From Thermosulfurimonas dismutans (GTDB taxonomy: Bacteria > Desulfobacterota > Thermodesulfobacteria > Thermodesulfobacteriales > Thermodesulfobacteriaceae), in contig DRMH01000008.1 in the NCBI GenBank assembly GCA_011322625.1, positions 1-42,246 on the forward strand: a stretch of 42,246 bases of DNA, read 5' to 3'. Of the stretch, positions 1-8,961 are shown piece after piece. The stretch's first letter is position 1. The number at the start of each line of letters is the position of its first letter. Position numbers and translations under genes: made by a program. Under the pieces are notes generated by a model that saw only the letters and a list, made by a program, of their open reading frames with translations, had not been told where the DNA came from and did not search any database.

Positions 1-34
1 ATTTTTGCCGCGGGCTTATTTTACCACTTCGGGC

Positions 35-1405
35 TTAAGCGCGAAGTAGCTGGCTGCGAATGAGTCGGCGAAGGCGTTCCTTTTCCTCCGGGGTGGCCGG
101 CTTTTTCCTGCCCCGCGGGAGGATCTCCGCCAGGGCCTCCTTTTCGGGCCAGGGAATCTCCAGGGTCCGGATCCCCTCCTCCGAAAAGGCCACCACCAGG
201 GGCCTGGACCGGAGGAGATGGGAAACCCGATAGACGTCGGTTACCCAGCCCCCGGTGTTGAAACAGGAGATGGTCCTTGAGGAACCGTCCTCCTCCAGGC
301 TAAGGCGTCGTTTTTGAAAGGGGACATGGGTGTGGCCGAAGACCAGGGTGTTCATCCCGGGGAAATCCGGAAGACTCAGGCGCAGATACCTCTGGATGCG
401 CTCCCGGGTCTTCTTTTCCTTAAGGATCTCGGGCTTATGGCGCAAGGAGGACCCGGAGCGGGGTTTTTCCCGGGCCTGCTGTTCCAGAAGCTTTTTGATC
501 CCCTGGACCAGGCCGTCCAGACACAGATCGCTGAACACCTCCTTGAAGGCCTCCCACCAGGGAAAGTGTATTTCCCGGTCCAGACGGTCGCGAAGGTCCT
601 GAAGGATGGACTCGGTTATCGGCCCGGCTCCCCGTTCGTGCAATTCGTCCCAGATCTTTTCCAGCAACACGCTTAATTCCCCGGCCTGTCCCAGGGAATA
701 CCAGCCGAATTCAATGAAGGGCGCGTTGATCTGTTCCAGTTTGGCCAGGGTAATCTCGTCTAGGTGAGTTATTTCCCGGAGGGGTTTTTCGAGGAGATCG
801 GTGAAGAGGGTCCAGGTTTCCTCAAAGAAATGTCCGTGGGTAAGGAGGGCCGAGGCCTTTTCGGTGCGTAGATAGATATGGGGATAGGCCACCAGGAGAT
901 CCAGATCGCGAGAGCGGGCCGCCTCCGGCAGCAGGTGGTAAAGGAAGGTTTCACGGCCGTAAGGACGACTGATGTGGTGTTCCGGAAGATGGATTCCCTC
1001 GGGATCCAGATAGGGACAGAGCACGTAGTAATAGGGTTCCACCGGGCGGTCCTGGCGCAGCTTGCAGAAGACCTGGGTCTCCTCCTGAAAGGCCACCCAG
1101 ATATGGTGGTCGTGGTTACCCGGGATATAGATGATTCCCTCGGAGACCAGGCCCTGAAAGACCTCCAGGAAGGCCTTGAGCGCCGGAAAGGCGCGTCGTC
1201 TGCGGGCCAGGGAGAGGTCCAGAGCGTCCCCGAGAAGAATCAAATACCGCACCTCGGAGAGGTCCAGCTCGGAGACCAGATATCCCCGCAGGGCCTCCAG
1301 ATAGGGCCAATGGACACCCCGGGAGGGATCCAGATGCATGAGGATACTGTCCTCCTCCCCCAGGTGAAGATCCGAAAGGACCAGAGCCAGATAGGTGGTA
1401 CCCAT
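35..1405 (-). CDS. Calcineurin-like metallophosphoesterase, last gene of the eCIS operon
   Basis: A 456-aa protein with the full set of metallophosphoesterase motifs: DLHLG near residue 12 (D-x-H), GDALD near 59 (GDxxD), GNHDHH near 97 (GNHD), and two later metal-binding His motifs, THGHFFE and FGHTHVPF. These normally bind a dinuclear metal centre that hydrolyses phosphomono- or phosphodiesters; the substrate cannot be told. At 456 aa it is longer than a minimal domain of about 250 aa, with a charged alpha-helical insert between the two late His motifs. No signal peptide is visible. It begins 13 bp after the preceding tail-associated gene on the same strand, so it probably belongs to the same transcript. 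It may be a cargo enzyme of the contractile particle or simply a hitch-hiking housekeeping phosphatase. The family call is firm; the link to injection is inference. Confidence 0.85.
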   Translation of the reverse strand: MGTTYLALVLSDLHLGEEDSILMHLDPSRGVHWPYLEALRGYLVSELDLSEVRYLILLGDALDLSLARRRRAFPALKAFLEVFQGLVSEGIIYIPGNHDHHIWVAFQEETQVFCKLRQDRPVEPYYYVLCPYLDPEGIHLPEHHISRPYGRETFLYHLLPEAARSRDLDLLVAYPHIYLRTEKASALLTHGHFFEETWTLFTDLLEKPLREITHLDEITLAKLEQINAPFIEFGWYSLGQAGELSVLLEKIWDELHERGAGPITESILQDLRDRLDREIHFPWWEAFKEVFSDLCLDGLVQGIKKLLEQQAREKPRSGSSLRHKPEILKEKKTRERIQRYLRLSLPDFPGMNTLVFGHTHVPFQKRRLSLEEDGSSRTISCFNTGGWVTDVYRVSHLLRSRPLVVAFSEEGIRTLEIPWPEKEALAEILPRGRKKPATPEEKERLRRLIRSQLLRA

Positions 1406-1418
1406 GCTTCACCTCCTT

Positions 1419-2726
1419 TTAGGGTTGGGTTTCGCTCAGAAAAATAATCCGAAAACGAATACCCTTAAATTTATCCAGGAACATCCGGGCCAGATCGGAT
1501 TCTTCCTTTTGGAATCCTTCCCAGTCGAAACGAAAGCGGGCCCGTCCTCGAAAGGGATCTATGAATTCCAGGGTGAGATAGGGGACCAGGGTGCCATCGA
1601 AGATCGGATAGAAGAGGACATGGGTATAGGCGGGAAGATCCCGTAGAGGTCGGTTGAGGGGTAGCGCGGGGTCCACCCGAAGATCCACCCCCAGATCCCG
1701 GGTCCGGTTCCGTGCTTCCTCCAGGGTGATCTCCGGAGATAGAGCCCGCAGCCCCCGAAGATGGGTTACGATAGGAGACCGCAGGAGCAGGGCCGGACGC
1801 AGATGAGGCGCCACAGGGGCTCCCGACGGAGGGGGAGCTTCTTCCCCCGGCCCTGGCGGGGCCGAAGGAGCCCGGAAAAAATCCCGCACCGGATAAGAAG
1901 TTACCATAAGATCCCCGCGCTCGATGGCTTCCCGGTGTTCTTCCGCCACCCTCTGGGGATTCTTCGGGGAAATTTCGTATTTGAGAGGAAGATAGCAGAG
2001 AATCTGGGTAAGGGGCAATTCCCGAAGTCCGTAATTCAGTTCTACGGGATTCTTTTCCGGAGAGGAAAGGAAGGTGATCTCCCGTCGTTTTATCCGGGGC
2101 AGGGCCTGTAGCTCCTGTTCCACCCGCCGCACGCCTCCGCTAAGCCCCAGCAGAGTGCGAAGGATCTCGCGCAAGCCAAGGAGTCTTTCTGAGGGAAGTT
2201 CCGCCCGGGGTAGAAGGAGCTGAGGGGTGGGACGTAACAGATAGCGGTCTTCCCGAAGATGGAGACGGGCCAGGATTATCCCTCCGGGAAGGGAGGTCCC
2301 GACCTCGATGCGGAATTCCTCCCGCATTCGATTGGGTTGACACTCCTTGGGATCGCATACGCTCACCGTGGGTTCCCGGGGGCATTCCTGGTAGAAGATC
2401 CCCAGGATCAACTCCGGAGCCCGGGTTTCCGGTTTCACGCGCACCCGTTTTTCCTGCGGCACAAAGATGAGACGCCCCTCCGGATCGATGGCCAGCCCCG
2501 GAGTCAGGGTAAAAAGCAGGTGATCACCCCGGTCTTCAAGATCCCGGACCTCCAGGCCGGAAACGATCCCCGGCCCCAGGAGCGTGGCGTTGATCAGGGC
2601 CTCCCGGGCCAGGAGATAGTCCTGCTCCAGGTTGAAATCCTCGGCGGTAAGGAGTTTGCCGAAAAAATAGGTGTTCCTTTCCAGCCCCAGTGAAAACCTT
2701 TGGATAACCTTTTGAGGTAAGGACAT
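1419..2726 (-). CDS. eCIS/tail-associated protein of unknown function (FFGKLLTAEDF-type N-terminus)
   Basis: A 435-aa protein. Residues about 14-60 carry an N-terminal motif block (ERNTYFFGKLLTAEDF, then EQDYLL, then GPGIVSGLEV) that recurs, from memory, in uncharacterised proteins next to phage-tail-like and eCIS baseplate genes. The next 60 residues look like a beta-rich domain (TLTPGLAIDPEGRLIFVP). The middle is Pro-rich (around residues 285-300) and the C-terminal part is beta-rich and aromatic. It has no signal peptide or membrane segment. It follows the tail-protein-I-like gene by 25 bp and has a strong ribosome binding site (AGGAGG about 6 nt before ATG). Position at the distal, baseplate end suggests a peripheral baseplate or fibre-attachment component. 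That role is inferred from position only. Confidence 0.6.
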   Translation of the reverse strand: MSLPQKVIQRFSLGLERNTYFFGKLLTAEDFNLEQDYLLAREALINATLLGPGIVSGLEVRDLEDRGDHLLFTLTPGLAIDPEGRLIFVPQEKRVRVKPETRAPELILGIFYQECPREPTVSVCDPKECQPNRMREEFRIEVGTSLPGGIILARLHLREDRYLLRPTPQLLLPRAELPSERLLGLREILRTLLGLSGGVRRVEQELQALPRIKRREITFLSSPEKNPVELNYGLRELPLTQILCYLPLKYEISPKNPQRVAEEHREAIERGDLMVTSYPVRDFFRAPSAPPGPGEEAPPPSGAPVAPHLRPALLLRSPIVTHLRGLRALSPEITLEEARNRTRDLGVDLRVDPALPLNRPLRDLPAYTHVLFYPIFDGTLVPYLTLEFIDPFRGRARFRFDWEGFQKEESDLARMFLDKFKGIRFRIIFLSETQP

Positions 2727-2751
2727 TTTTTCCTCCTTCTAAAGGGTATTT

Positions 2752-4311
2752 TTAAATACGGGCCTCTCGTCCCAGCGTGGCCCGCAGATCAAGACGTCCG
2801 CAGAGACCTCCGTCCGCAAGTCGTGAATCCCGGCCCAGGCGACTTTGTCCTACCACCAGTTCCGCGCGGGCGAGAACGGTGTTGAGCCCCAGGGCCAGGG
2901 GTTCTCCCAGCACTAGACGCCGTTTGAGGGGCCACACCTTTCCCTCCGTTCCCAGAGGGGTCCACCGGGAAACCATTTCCCGCACCAGGGCCATCCTTTC
3001 CGGAGGCACCTCCGGGGCTACGAATACCAGGAAGAGGTTCCCCTGCCGACCGAAAAGACGCGAGAAAGGTCCTCCTTCCCTTTCGGTTTTGCTCCAGCCG
3101 ATGGCCTCGTGCAGGAAGGCCCTGGAGCCCACGCACCGTTTCAGAACTTCCCGCATTCCGTACACACTGCCCCGGTAACGGTAGAGATCCGGAAGGGCCT
3201 TCAACCAGGCCCGAAGTTCCTCCCCGGCAAGCCCCCTTTCCCCAAAACCCAATATCTGTGCGGGGAATCGGAGTTCCTCCCGGTCTCCCTCCCCGGAAAG
3301 ACTCCGGAAGAGGAGGTCTTTGGAAAGGAGAATCCCATCATGGATCAGTCGGAAGGCTGTAAGAAGCGGCAGGAGCAGTTCCTCGGCCTTTTCTCGATAA
3401 GCCGGAGGAATCAGATCCAGGAGATCCACGGCCGGAGGAACCGCCAGCACTCCGGCCAGGACGGTTTCCTCCCCGGAGAGTTCCACCTCCACCCGAAGCT
3501 CCGTTTCCGTGGCAGGAATCCGGGCCAGGCGTCCGGAGCGTTTCGTCTGCGGAAAGATGATCCGGAAGGATCCATTTCCGGCCAGGAAGAGCAATCCTTC
3601 ACTGTAGGCCCCGGGGAGGAGAAAGGAGATCCGGGTCCTTTTCGCCGGAGGGGTCCGGATGGTTCGCCGTCCGGCCAGCAGCGTGCCCTCGGGCTCCAGA
3701 AACCAGGGTCCTCCCCGACCGGGCAGGAAAATGGCCCGGGGACGGGGAAGATCCAGAGGGATCTTTTTCCTTCCCCGGTGGAGGTTGGTTCCATCGAACC
3801 AGTAAAGGAATCCCCGGGCCTTGAGGGCTCGATAGGAAGGGGATACCCGCACCCGGGTAACCTCTCTCCCGGAGAGGGTATATACGCATACCTCGTGCGA
3901 GGAGGTTAAGACATAAAGGCGCTCCCGACGCACCGTAGCGGAGAGCACGGTCTGACCCGGCCCTTGGAAACGGTGTAATTCCCGAAGTTGGGGGAAGGAA
4001 AGGAGCCGTATCCGGTCCCGTCCTACCAGGAACAGGCCCCCGGGGAAGGCGGCCAGGGCCTCAGCCCGGGTGGAGAGAAGTTCCCGCAACCCTGCCTCCA
4101 CCACCAGGAGTCTTCCGTCCTCAAGGAGAACCAGGAGTTGGTCGCAGAGGGTCCTTTCCGCCGAAAGGATCTTTCCGGGAAAAGACCATCTCTTCAGAGG
4201 ATGGAGGACCAGCAGTTCCTCCTTCTTCAGCCTTAACCCCTCCGGAGTGAGATCCAGGGTTTCCGGGAACCGGAGTTCCGCCGCCCGACGAAAGAAAACC
4301 TTTAAGGACAA
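2752..4311 (-). CDS. Predicted beta-propeller fused to a phage tail protein I-like domain (eCIS baseplate periphery)
   Basis: A 519-aa protein in two parts. Residues about 25-280 are a series of short beta-strand repeats (LLVLLEDGRLLVVE, LFLVGRDRIRLLSF, LYVLTSSHEVCVY, LLFLAGNGSFRIIF) that look like propeller blades. Residues about 297-405 match the tail-protein-I/TIGR02242 pattern: a LIPPAYR start, a helical stretch, then LYRYRGSVYGMREVLKRCVG near 376-395. Tail protein I-type proteins sit at the edge of the baseplate and connect to fibres. The N-terminal propeller could be a sensor or receptor-binding module. The start overlaps the previous J-like gene by 10 bp. The C-terminal assignment is fairly secure; the propeller is inferred from strand periodicity only. 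Confidence 0.7.
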   Translation of the reverse strand: MSLKVFFRRAAELRFPETLDLTPEGLRLKKEELLVLHPLKRWSFPGKILSAERTLCDQLLVLLEDGRLLVVEAGLRELLSTRAEALAAFPGGLFLVGRDRIRLLSFPQLRELHRFQGPGQTVLSATVRRERLYVLTSSHEVCVYTLSGREVTRVRVSPSYRALKARGFLYWFDGTNLHRGRKKIPLDLPRPRAIFLPGRGGPWFLEPEGTLLAGRRTIRTPPAKRTRISFLLPGAYSEGLLFLAGNGSFRIIFPQTKRSGRLARIPATETELRVEVELSGEETVLAGVLAVPPAVDLLDLIPPAYREKAEELLLPLLTAFRLIHDGILLSKDLLFRSLSGEGDREELRFPAQILGFGERGLAGEELRAWLKALPDLYRYRGSVYGMREVLKRCVGSRAFLHEAIGWSKTEREGGPFSRLFGRQGNLFLVFVAPEVPPERMALVREMVSRWTPLGTEGKVWPLKRRLVLGEPLALGLNTVLARAELVVGQSRLGRDSRLADGGLCGRLDLRATLGREARI

Positions 4312-5132
4312 GGGAGAACCTCCTTTTCCTCGAGATGAAGAGAGATCCCCAGGAGTTCCGGAAAACGTTCCTCTCCGGGGAGGATCTTTTCTCCGTCGAA
4401 TCGGCCCGGGGGATAGACCCGAACCGAGAGGTCGGCTATTCCATCCACCCCCGGGGTCTGTTCCAAACAGGCGTAGATCTCCGAAAGGTAGAGGGGGCGT
4501 CCCGGAGGATATCCTCGGCCGTTCAGTCCCTCAAGAGGAGAAAGGTACCGGGAGAGGGCCGTTGTCAGCTTTTGACGCAACTCTTCCCCGGGGTATCCCG
4601 GGAGGGGATAGAGCCGGGTCTCCAGAGAAAAGAGCGTCTTTCGCGGAGGCTCAAGCCGGATCTCCAGGGTCAGGGGACGAAGCCCTAGTTCCTGGATCTC
4701 TCTTTCCAGCTGACGTAATTTTTCCGGAACAATAGGAGAGGAGGAAATCACCGTGACCCGAACCTCCCGGGCCCGGAGATCCGGATAGAGATAGACCCTT
4801 TCAAAGGGCCCGGATTCTAGGAGGATACGTTCGAGGTCTCCGGGGGTAACTGCAGCCCCGCAGGAAAGATACTTCCTCCACCAGGAGGACAGGGATTCAT
4901 CGGCGGGAATCCCCAGAAGGCGTCTATAGGCTTTTATTTCTTCTTCATCCAGAAAATCCAGGCGCCAGTAAAGGATATCCAGAAGAAAAAGAAGGACCTC
5001 CAGGGTTACCACTCCGGGATCAGCCGGGTTGTAATTGGTCCATTCCCGGGTGAGACCGGGGAGTTCGGTCAGGGCGAGCTCCCAGAGATCCTGGAAACGT
5101 CCTCGGTCCAGGCTGGGGATCCGGATCTTCAT
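4302..5132 (-). CDS. Second, shorter baseplate J-like protein (Afp12/gp6-like)
   Basis: A 276-aa protein whose N-terminus (residues about 28-75: LTREWTNYNPADPGVVTLEV, then ILYWRLDFLDEEE and YRRLLGIP) has the signature of baseplate-assembly J/gp6-wedge proteins (TIGR02243-like), which open with a 'W-T-x-x-N-x-x-D-P-G' loop. The rest is mixed alpha/beta, ending in a domain with a conserved-looking QTPGVDGIADLSVRVYPP stretch. It starts by ATGA overlap with the larger J protein, implying coupled translation and hetero-oligomer formation in the baseplate wedge. It is much shorter than the adjacent J protein and lacks the central beta-rich part. Confidence 0.72.
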   Translation of the reverse strand: MKIRIPSLDRGRFQDLWELALTELPGLTREWTNYNPADPGVVTLEVLLFLLDILYWRLDFLDEEEIKAYRRLLGIPADESLSSWWRKYLSCGAAVTPGDLERILLESGPFERVYLYPDLRAREVRVTVISSSPIVPEKLRQLEREIQELGLRPLTLEIRLEPPRKTLFSLETRLYPLPGYPGEELRQKLTTALSRYLSPLEGLNGRGYPPGRPLYLSEIYACLEQTPGVDGIADLSVRVYPPGRFDGEKILPGEERFPELLGISLHLEEKEVLPCP

Positions 5133-7696
5133 TCCGTTTCTCCTTCAAGAAGGATTTCACCCGGTGTAGGCAGGGCCCCGCGGGGAAGGACCGGGGGGCG
5201 CCCCCTAAGGTAAGGCCGGGGCTCCCTTCCCACCCGCGCGTTGACCTCCAGTTCTTTCACCGCCCGGACGGCCGGAATCTGGTGAAGAAGACGATAAAAA
5301 TCCGAGAAATAGGGGAAGTGTCCGAAGGGAAATCCCTGCCGATCAAAATTTCCCCTCACCGGGTGCAGGAAATCCCGAATCCTGTCCCGGGCCAGAGACA
5401 GGACCCGTCGCAGGGAGATCCCGGGTTCGATGATCAGCCGGGCCTTTACCTCCACGGGGACATAGACGGGGTCCCTTATCTCCAGACTCCCCAGAGTTAG
5501 AGGCAGGGACCCGGCCAGTCTTTCCCGGATCCTTTCTTCCAGCCCCTGGGATACCCGGGGTGACGGATCCTCGGCCCGGGGAAGAACATAAAGGAGAAGG
5601 GTGGTCCCGAGGACCTCCGGCAGGAGACGTTTTATTCCCTCCACCTGGGCTAAAAGGTCCTCGAGATCGCTCCGGGTGAGGGCGCGGTAGCGATGGCGAA
5701 GACCCGCGGGCAGCTGTTCCAGGAGGGCTTCGAGGGGCACCCTGGTCCTTCCGCCCACCGCGGCTTCGAGCTGATGCACCCCTTCCACAAAGGGCGGGGG
5801 AGAAACCACCTCCTGGAGGCTTCCCGCAGGAAGATTCCCCCGGTTTCCGTGGTGGCTTAGGTAATCCACCCGGATTACAGCTCCACGGCCCGGAATGGCT
5901 CCGTGAACCCCGTCCCCGAACCGAAGACGCCCCTCCTCTGGGTCCAGTTCCACCACCTCATCCCCGGGGCCGAAGGGACGGAGATCGTCCACCACCCTCC
6001 AGCTACGACCGCCTACCTGAACCCGGACCCTTCCGGCCAGGGGTTTTAGTTGCAGTTCCTGGTCCGGCTGTCCGGTGCTTCGGGCCAGGAATCGGAGGTC
6101 CTCTCCTTCACGCACCGGCAGGGCGTTGAGATACAGCCCCTCTATTCGGGACCTCCAGAAGACCCCTTCCTTGAGGACCAGACGTATCCAGGCTCCCTCT
6201 TCTCCGAAAAGGGTCCGGGCGGAGAAGTCTTCCGGAAGATAAAAATAAAGGAATCCCGGACCCCGGAGCCCCCGGGTCGTATCCCTGAAACTTACGGTCC
6301 GGAAACCGGAAGCGGTAGAAACCTCCGCTCTTTGAAGGATTTCCTCCGGGGCTTCACCGGCAAAGTAAAGACTGACCGGACCACCGGAGTAGGGTTTCTC
6401 CAGCCGGAGATAAAGAGCCGCTTCCCCCCGGGATAGTCCGTGTTCCGGAGCCCTCTGAGGAAAAGAGTCTCCCTCCTCCCCCAGATTGGAGATCTTAATC
6501 TCCTCCGGAGGAAAAGCGCCCCCGGCCAGGAAGAAGGAGAAGCCCAGATAGTAATCCGGGATCCGGCTTTCGCCCGGGGAAACGAAGGGCCCCAGATATC
6601 GGATCCGGATCCACCGGGCCCATACCCGGTTTACCTCGGTGGGAGCCAGGTCCTCGGGTAGAAGGATTTCCCCGTTTCGGAGCGGAAGGGCTTTCCAGGT
6701 CTCTCCATCGAAGTATTCCCGGGATAGATCCCTGGGATGGACCCCGTGGGCCTCTATTTGACAGCGTGTCCCGGGAAGGAGCCAGAATCCGCCCAGGTAG
6801 AGACTTGTTCCTGGCAGCGATGGTTGGCCGAAGGGATTGCGAAGGGCCAGATGCTCCTGTGCTTCCTCAGGAGCATAGATCCGGGAGCCGGGTCCAAAGG
6901 CCCCCGGGAGCAGGGGTTCTTCGGGTTCCAGAGGGCGATCTCCGCAGAAGATATGGGTTATCCTGCGAGGGCCGGGAAGCAGGAGGAATTCCTCCCCGGG
7001 GACGGGATGGGTACTTTCTCCGTAGAGATAGAAATATTTTCCCCGGGAATCCTCCAGGGGTAAAAGATCCCGGGGCAGGGAGAAGTATCCCTTTTCCGGG
7101 CGAAGGGGGCGGCGGCCGTTTTTACCCTCCGCAAAAAGGGCCAGGCCTCCCGGCGGTTCCGTAAATTGTAGGGTGAACCTCTGCCCCGGGGAAAGGATCT
7201 CCCGCGAGAAACGAACCCTGAAGGTGAAACGCCGCCCCGGTGGCAGGTCCTCCGGATCCAGCCCCTCCCCATGCAGGAGTATGCTTACCTCCGCCAGATA
7301 ATTTTTCCCGGGAAGATAAAGATAGGCTGCGGAGAACCCACCGGGCAGGGCCAGGATCTCTTCCTCGGTTTCAAAGGAGATCTCCCCGGCAGCCACTGTT
7401 AACCCTCTTTCCAGGACCAGAGGCTCCGGAGCATGGTCGGATATCCTCAGGACCACCACGGTCCGTGCGGGTTCCGGGTCCGGAACCCCTACTCCCAAGA
7501 GGGAATAGAGGTGCAGAAGCGCCTTGGAGGGCAAGGCCTCCGAGACTTCTCGGACCTCCTCCAGCCTGTGGGCCAGGAACTCCAGGATTCCTCCCAGGAC
7601 CGGATCCCGGGGCGACCAGGAAGGGGCTTTCCCCAGGGCCGCCCCCAGGGCCTGATGGAGAAGGGAGCGAAGATCGCGATCCAGGATCGGGCTCAT
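5129..7696 (-). CDS. Baseplate assembly protein J family (Afp11-like, TIGR02243-type)
   Basis: An 855-aa protein and the largest baseplate component. The N-terminus (residues about 10-70) is the helical J-protein lead. Around residues 588-625 lies the hallmark block GRLRFGDGVHGAIPGRG followed by GNRGNLPAGS, which is typical of eCIS and P2-type baseplate J proteins. A C-terminal section near 720-800 (PVYVPVEVKARLIIEPG) has the usual J fold strands. It forms the wedge ring around the spike together with the gp25-type protein encoded just upstream (4-bp ATGA overlap) and the shorter J-like protein just downstream. Length is within the usual 600-1000 aa for eCIS members. Confidence 0.9.
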   Translation of the reverse strand: MSPILDRDLRSLLHQALGAALGKAPSWSPRDPVLGGILEFLAHRLEEVREVSEALPSKALLHLYSLLGVGVPDPEPARTVVVLRISDHAPEPLVLERGLTVAAGEISFETEEEILALPGGFSAAYLYLPGKNYLAEVSILLHGEGLDPEDLPPGRRFTFRVRFSREILSPGQRFTLQFTEPPGGLALFAEGKNGRRPLRPEKGYFSLPRDLLPLEDSRGKYFYLYGESTHPVPGEEFLLLPGPRRITHIFCGDRPLEPEEPLLPGAFGPGSRIYAPEEAQEHLALRNPFGQPSLPGTSLYLGGFWLLPGTRCQIEAHGVHPRDLSREYFDGETWKALPLRNGEILLPEDLAPTEVNRVWARWIRIRYLGPFVSPGESRIPDYYLGFSFFLAGGAFPPEEIKISNLGEEGDSFPQRAPEHGLSRGEAALYLRLEKPYSGGPVSLYFAGEAPEEILQRAEVSTASGFRTVSFRDTTRGLRGPGFLYFYLPEDFSARTLFGEEGAWIRLVLKEGVFWRSRIEGLYLNALPVREGEDLRFLARSTGQPDQELQLKPLAGRVRVQVGGRSWRVVDDLRPFGPGDEVVELDPEEGRLRFGDGVHGAIPGRGAVIRVDYLSHHGNRGNLPAGSLQEVVSPPPFVEGVHQLEAAVGGRTRVPLEALLEQLPAGLRHRYRALTRSDLEDLLAQVEGIKRLLPEVLGTTLLLYVLPRAEDPSPRVSQGLEERIRERLAGSLPLTLGSLEIRDPVYVPVEVKARLIIEPGISLRRVLSLARDRIRDFLHPVRGNFDRQGFPFGHFPYFSDFYRLLHQIPAVRAVKELEVNARVGREPRPYLRGRPPVLPRGALPTPGEILLEGETE

Positions 7697-8082
7697 CGTT
7701 CCTCCAGATAAAAGGGATAAACCAGATTGTGCCGGCTATTGGTGCGCCGGATCCTATAGACCACCTCCACCAGCACACAGCCCCCGGCGCCGCGGACCCG
7801 GGCCGTGACCTCCTCTACCAGGATCCGGGGTTCGAAACGCCGCAGGGCTTCCTTCACCCGGTTTTCCATCCGGGAAAGAGTGACGGTGTTTAACGGGCCG
7901 AAGAGAAGATCCTCCACCGCACAGCCGAAATCCGGCCGGGTGATCCTTTCCCCCGGGCGGGTCTTCAGGATGAGACGGATGCTCTGGGCGATACTTTCCT
8001 CTCCGGAAACGAGTTGCAGTCGCTCGTCCTCCGGATCCAGTCTCAGGGGATGGGCCAACCCGCGTCCCAGGAAATCTTCCAT
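7693..8082 (-). CDS. gp25-like baseplate wedge protein (Afp9-like)
   Basis: A 129-aa protein with the T4 gp25/GPW family pattern: ESIAQSIRLILKTRPGERI (residues 29-47) followed by RPDFGCAVEDLLFGPLN. In contractile tails this protein starts sheath assembly by tethering the first sheath ring to the baseplate. It begins 3 bp after the PAAR gene stops and overlaps the J gene by 4 bp. Length is normal for the family. Confidence 0.93.
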   Translation of the reverse strand: MEDFLGRGLAHPLRLDPEDERLQLVSGEESIAQSIRLILKTRPGERITRPDFGCAVEDLLFGPLNTVTLSRMENRVKEALRRFEPRILVEEVTARVRGAGGCVLVEVVYRIRRTNSRHNLVYPFYLEER

Positions 8083-8085
8083 GTT

Positions 8086-8352
8086 TTATCCCCCCACCAG
8101 GATAGTGAACTCCCCGGTCAGGACCTGGGCTCCGCAGGGCAGAGGATCCTGGACCCGCCCGGCAGGCCAGCCTTGAACCAGGAGCCGGGTTCCGGTGGCC
8201 AGCAGCGCCCCCGGCGGATGAAAGGGCAGGGGACACACATGGTTGCTCCCCAGGAAAGCCACCGGCAGTCCCCCGGCCAGCACCTGAATGGCCCCGGGAG
8301 GAAGTAGCGTTCCTCCATGGGTGGAAAGATCGGTCCATCGAGCCAGAAACAT
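8086..8352 (-). CDS. PAAR-type spike tip protein (Afp10-like)
   Basis: An 88-aa all-beta protein built of short Gly/Pro-rich turns. His and Cys residues that could bind metal are present at 12 (STHGG), 38-40 (NHVC), 45 and 73. PAAR-like proteins cap the spike trimer with a sharp, metal-stabilised cone that pierces the target envelope. It lies between the spike needle gene and the gp25-like gene, the usual position. No toxin extension is fused to it. Confidence 0.8.
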   Translation of the reverse strand: MFLARWTDLSTHGGTLLPPGAIQVLAGGLPVAFLGSNHVCPLPFHPPGALLATGTRLLVQGWPAGRVQDPLPCGAQVLTGEFTILVGG

Positions 8353-8361
8353 ACGCGCCTC

Positions 8362-8961
8362 CTAATTGATTCTTACCAGAGAGCCGCGGAGTACCAGTTC
8401 CGTATCCGCGGACACCTCTATGCGCATCCCCTTCAGGTGAATCTCCCGCGCCTCTATCTCCATCCGGAAGGCCCCCTTGACCCGCAGGGAAGGCGGGTTC
8501 TCCTGGAATACCATCTCGTTGCCCGCGGCATCGCGAATCACTATCTCTCCGGAGTCCTTGAGCTGGATCTCCCGTCCGCCGGAGGAACGCAGGGTTACCT
8601 CTCCTTCCCCGTCATGCAGGATCACCTCGTGACCGCTGCGCGAACGGATGATCCGCCGTTTCGGTTCCGCCGGGGGTTTATCCTTCCCGTTCCACAGGGC
8701 TCCCAGGACCACCGGATGTTCCAGTTCCCCGTTCTCAAAGGCCACCAGGACCTCGTCTCCTGTTTCCGGCAGGAAGAAGGCCCCGGCCTCCTTGCCCGCG
8801 GCAAAGGAAACCACCCGGGCCCAGAAACTCTCGTCCCTGGTGCCCCGCCAGGGGAAGGTCACCTTTACCCGGCCCAGACCCTCCGGATCCCGATGGTCCG
8901 TCACAATGGCCACGTAGATTCCGTAAAGTTTTTCCGGAGATGGCTCCTCAAAAAAACTCAT
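8362..8961 (-). CDS. Spike needle protein, baseplate V/gp5-like (C-terminal half of Afp8/VgrG)
   Basis: A 199-aa protein. The N-terminal OB-fold (residues about 12-110) has the GRVKVTFPW strand and the FLPETGDEVLVAF and HPVVLGALWNG blocks characteristic of gpV/VgrG spikes. The C-terminal half is a run of short beta-strand repeats (SGHEVILHDGEGEVTLRSSG) consistent with a trimeric beta-helix needle. It overlaps the hub gene upstream by 4 bp, and the PAAR gene follows after 9 bp. Hub and needle are separate genes here, whereas Afp8 and VgrG proteins join them. Confidence 0.93.
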   Translation of the reverse strand: MSFFEEPSPEKLYGIYVAIVTDHRDPEGLGRVKVTFPWRGTRDESFWARVVSFAAGKEAGAFFLPETGDEVLVAFENGELEHPVVLGALWNGKDKPPAEPKRRIIRSRSGHEVILHDGEGEVTLRSSGGREIQLKDSGEIVIRDAAGNEMVFQENPPSLRVKGAFRMEIEAREIHLKGMRIEVSADTELVLRGSLVRIN

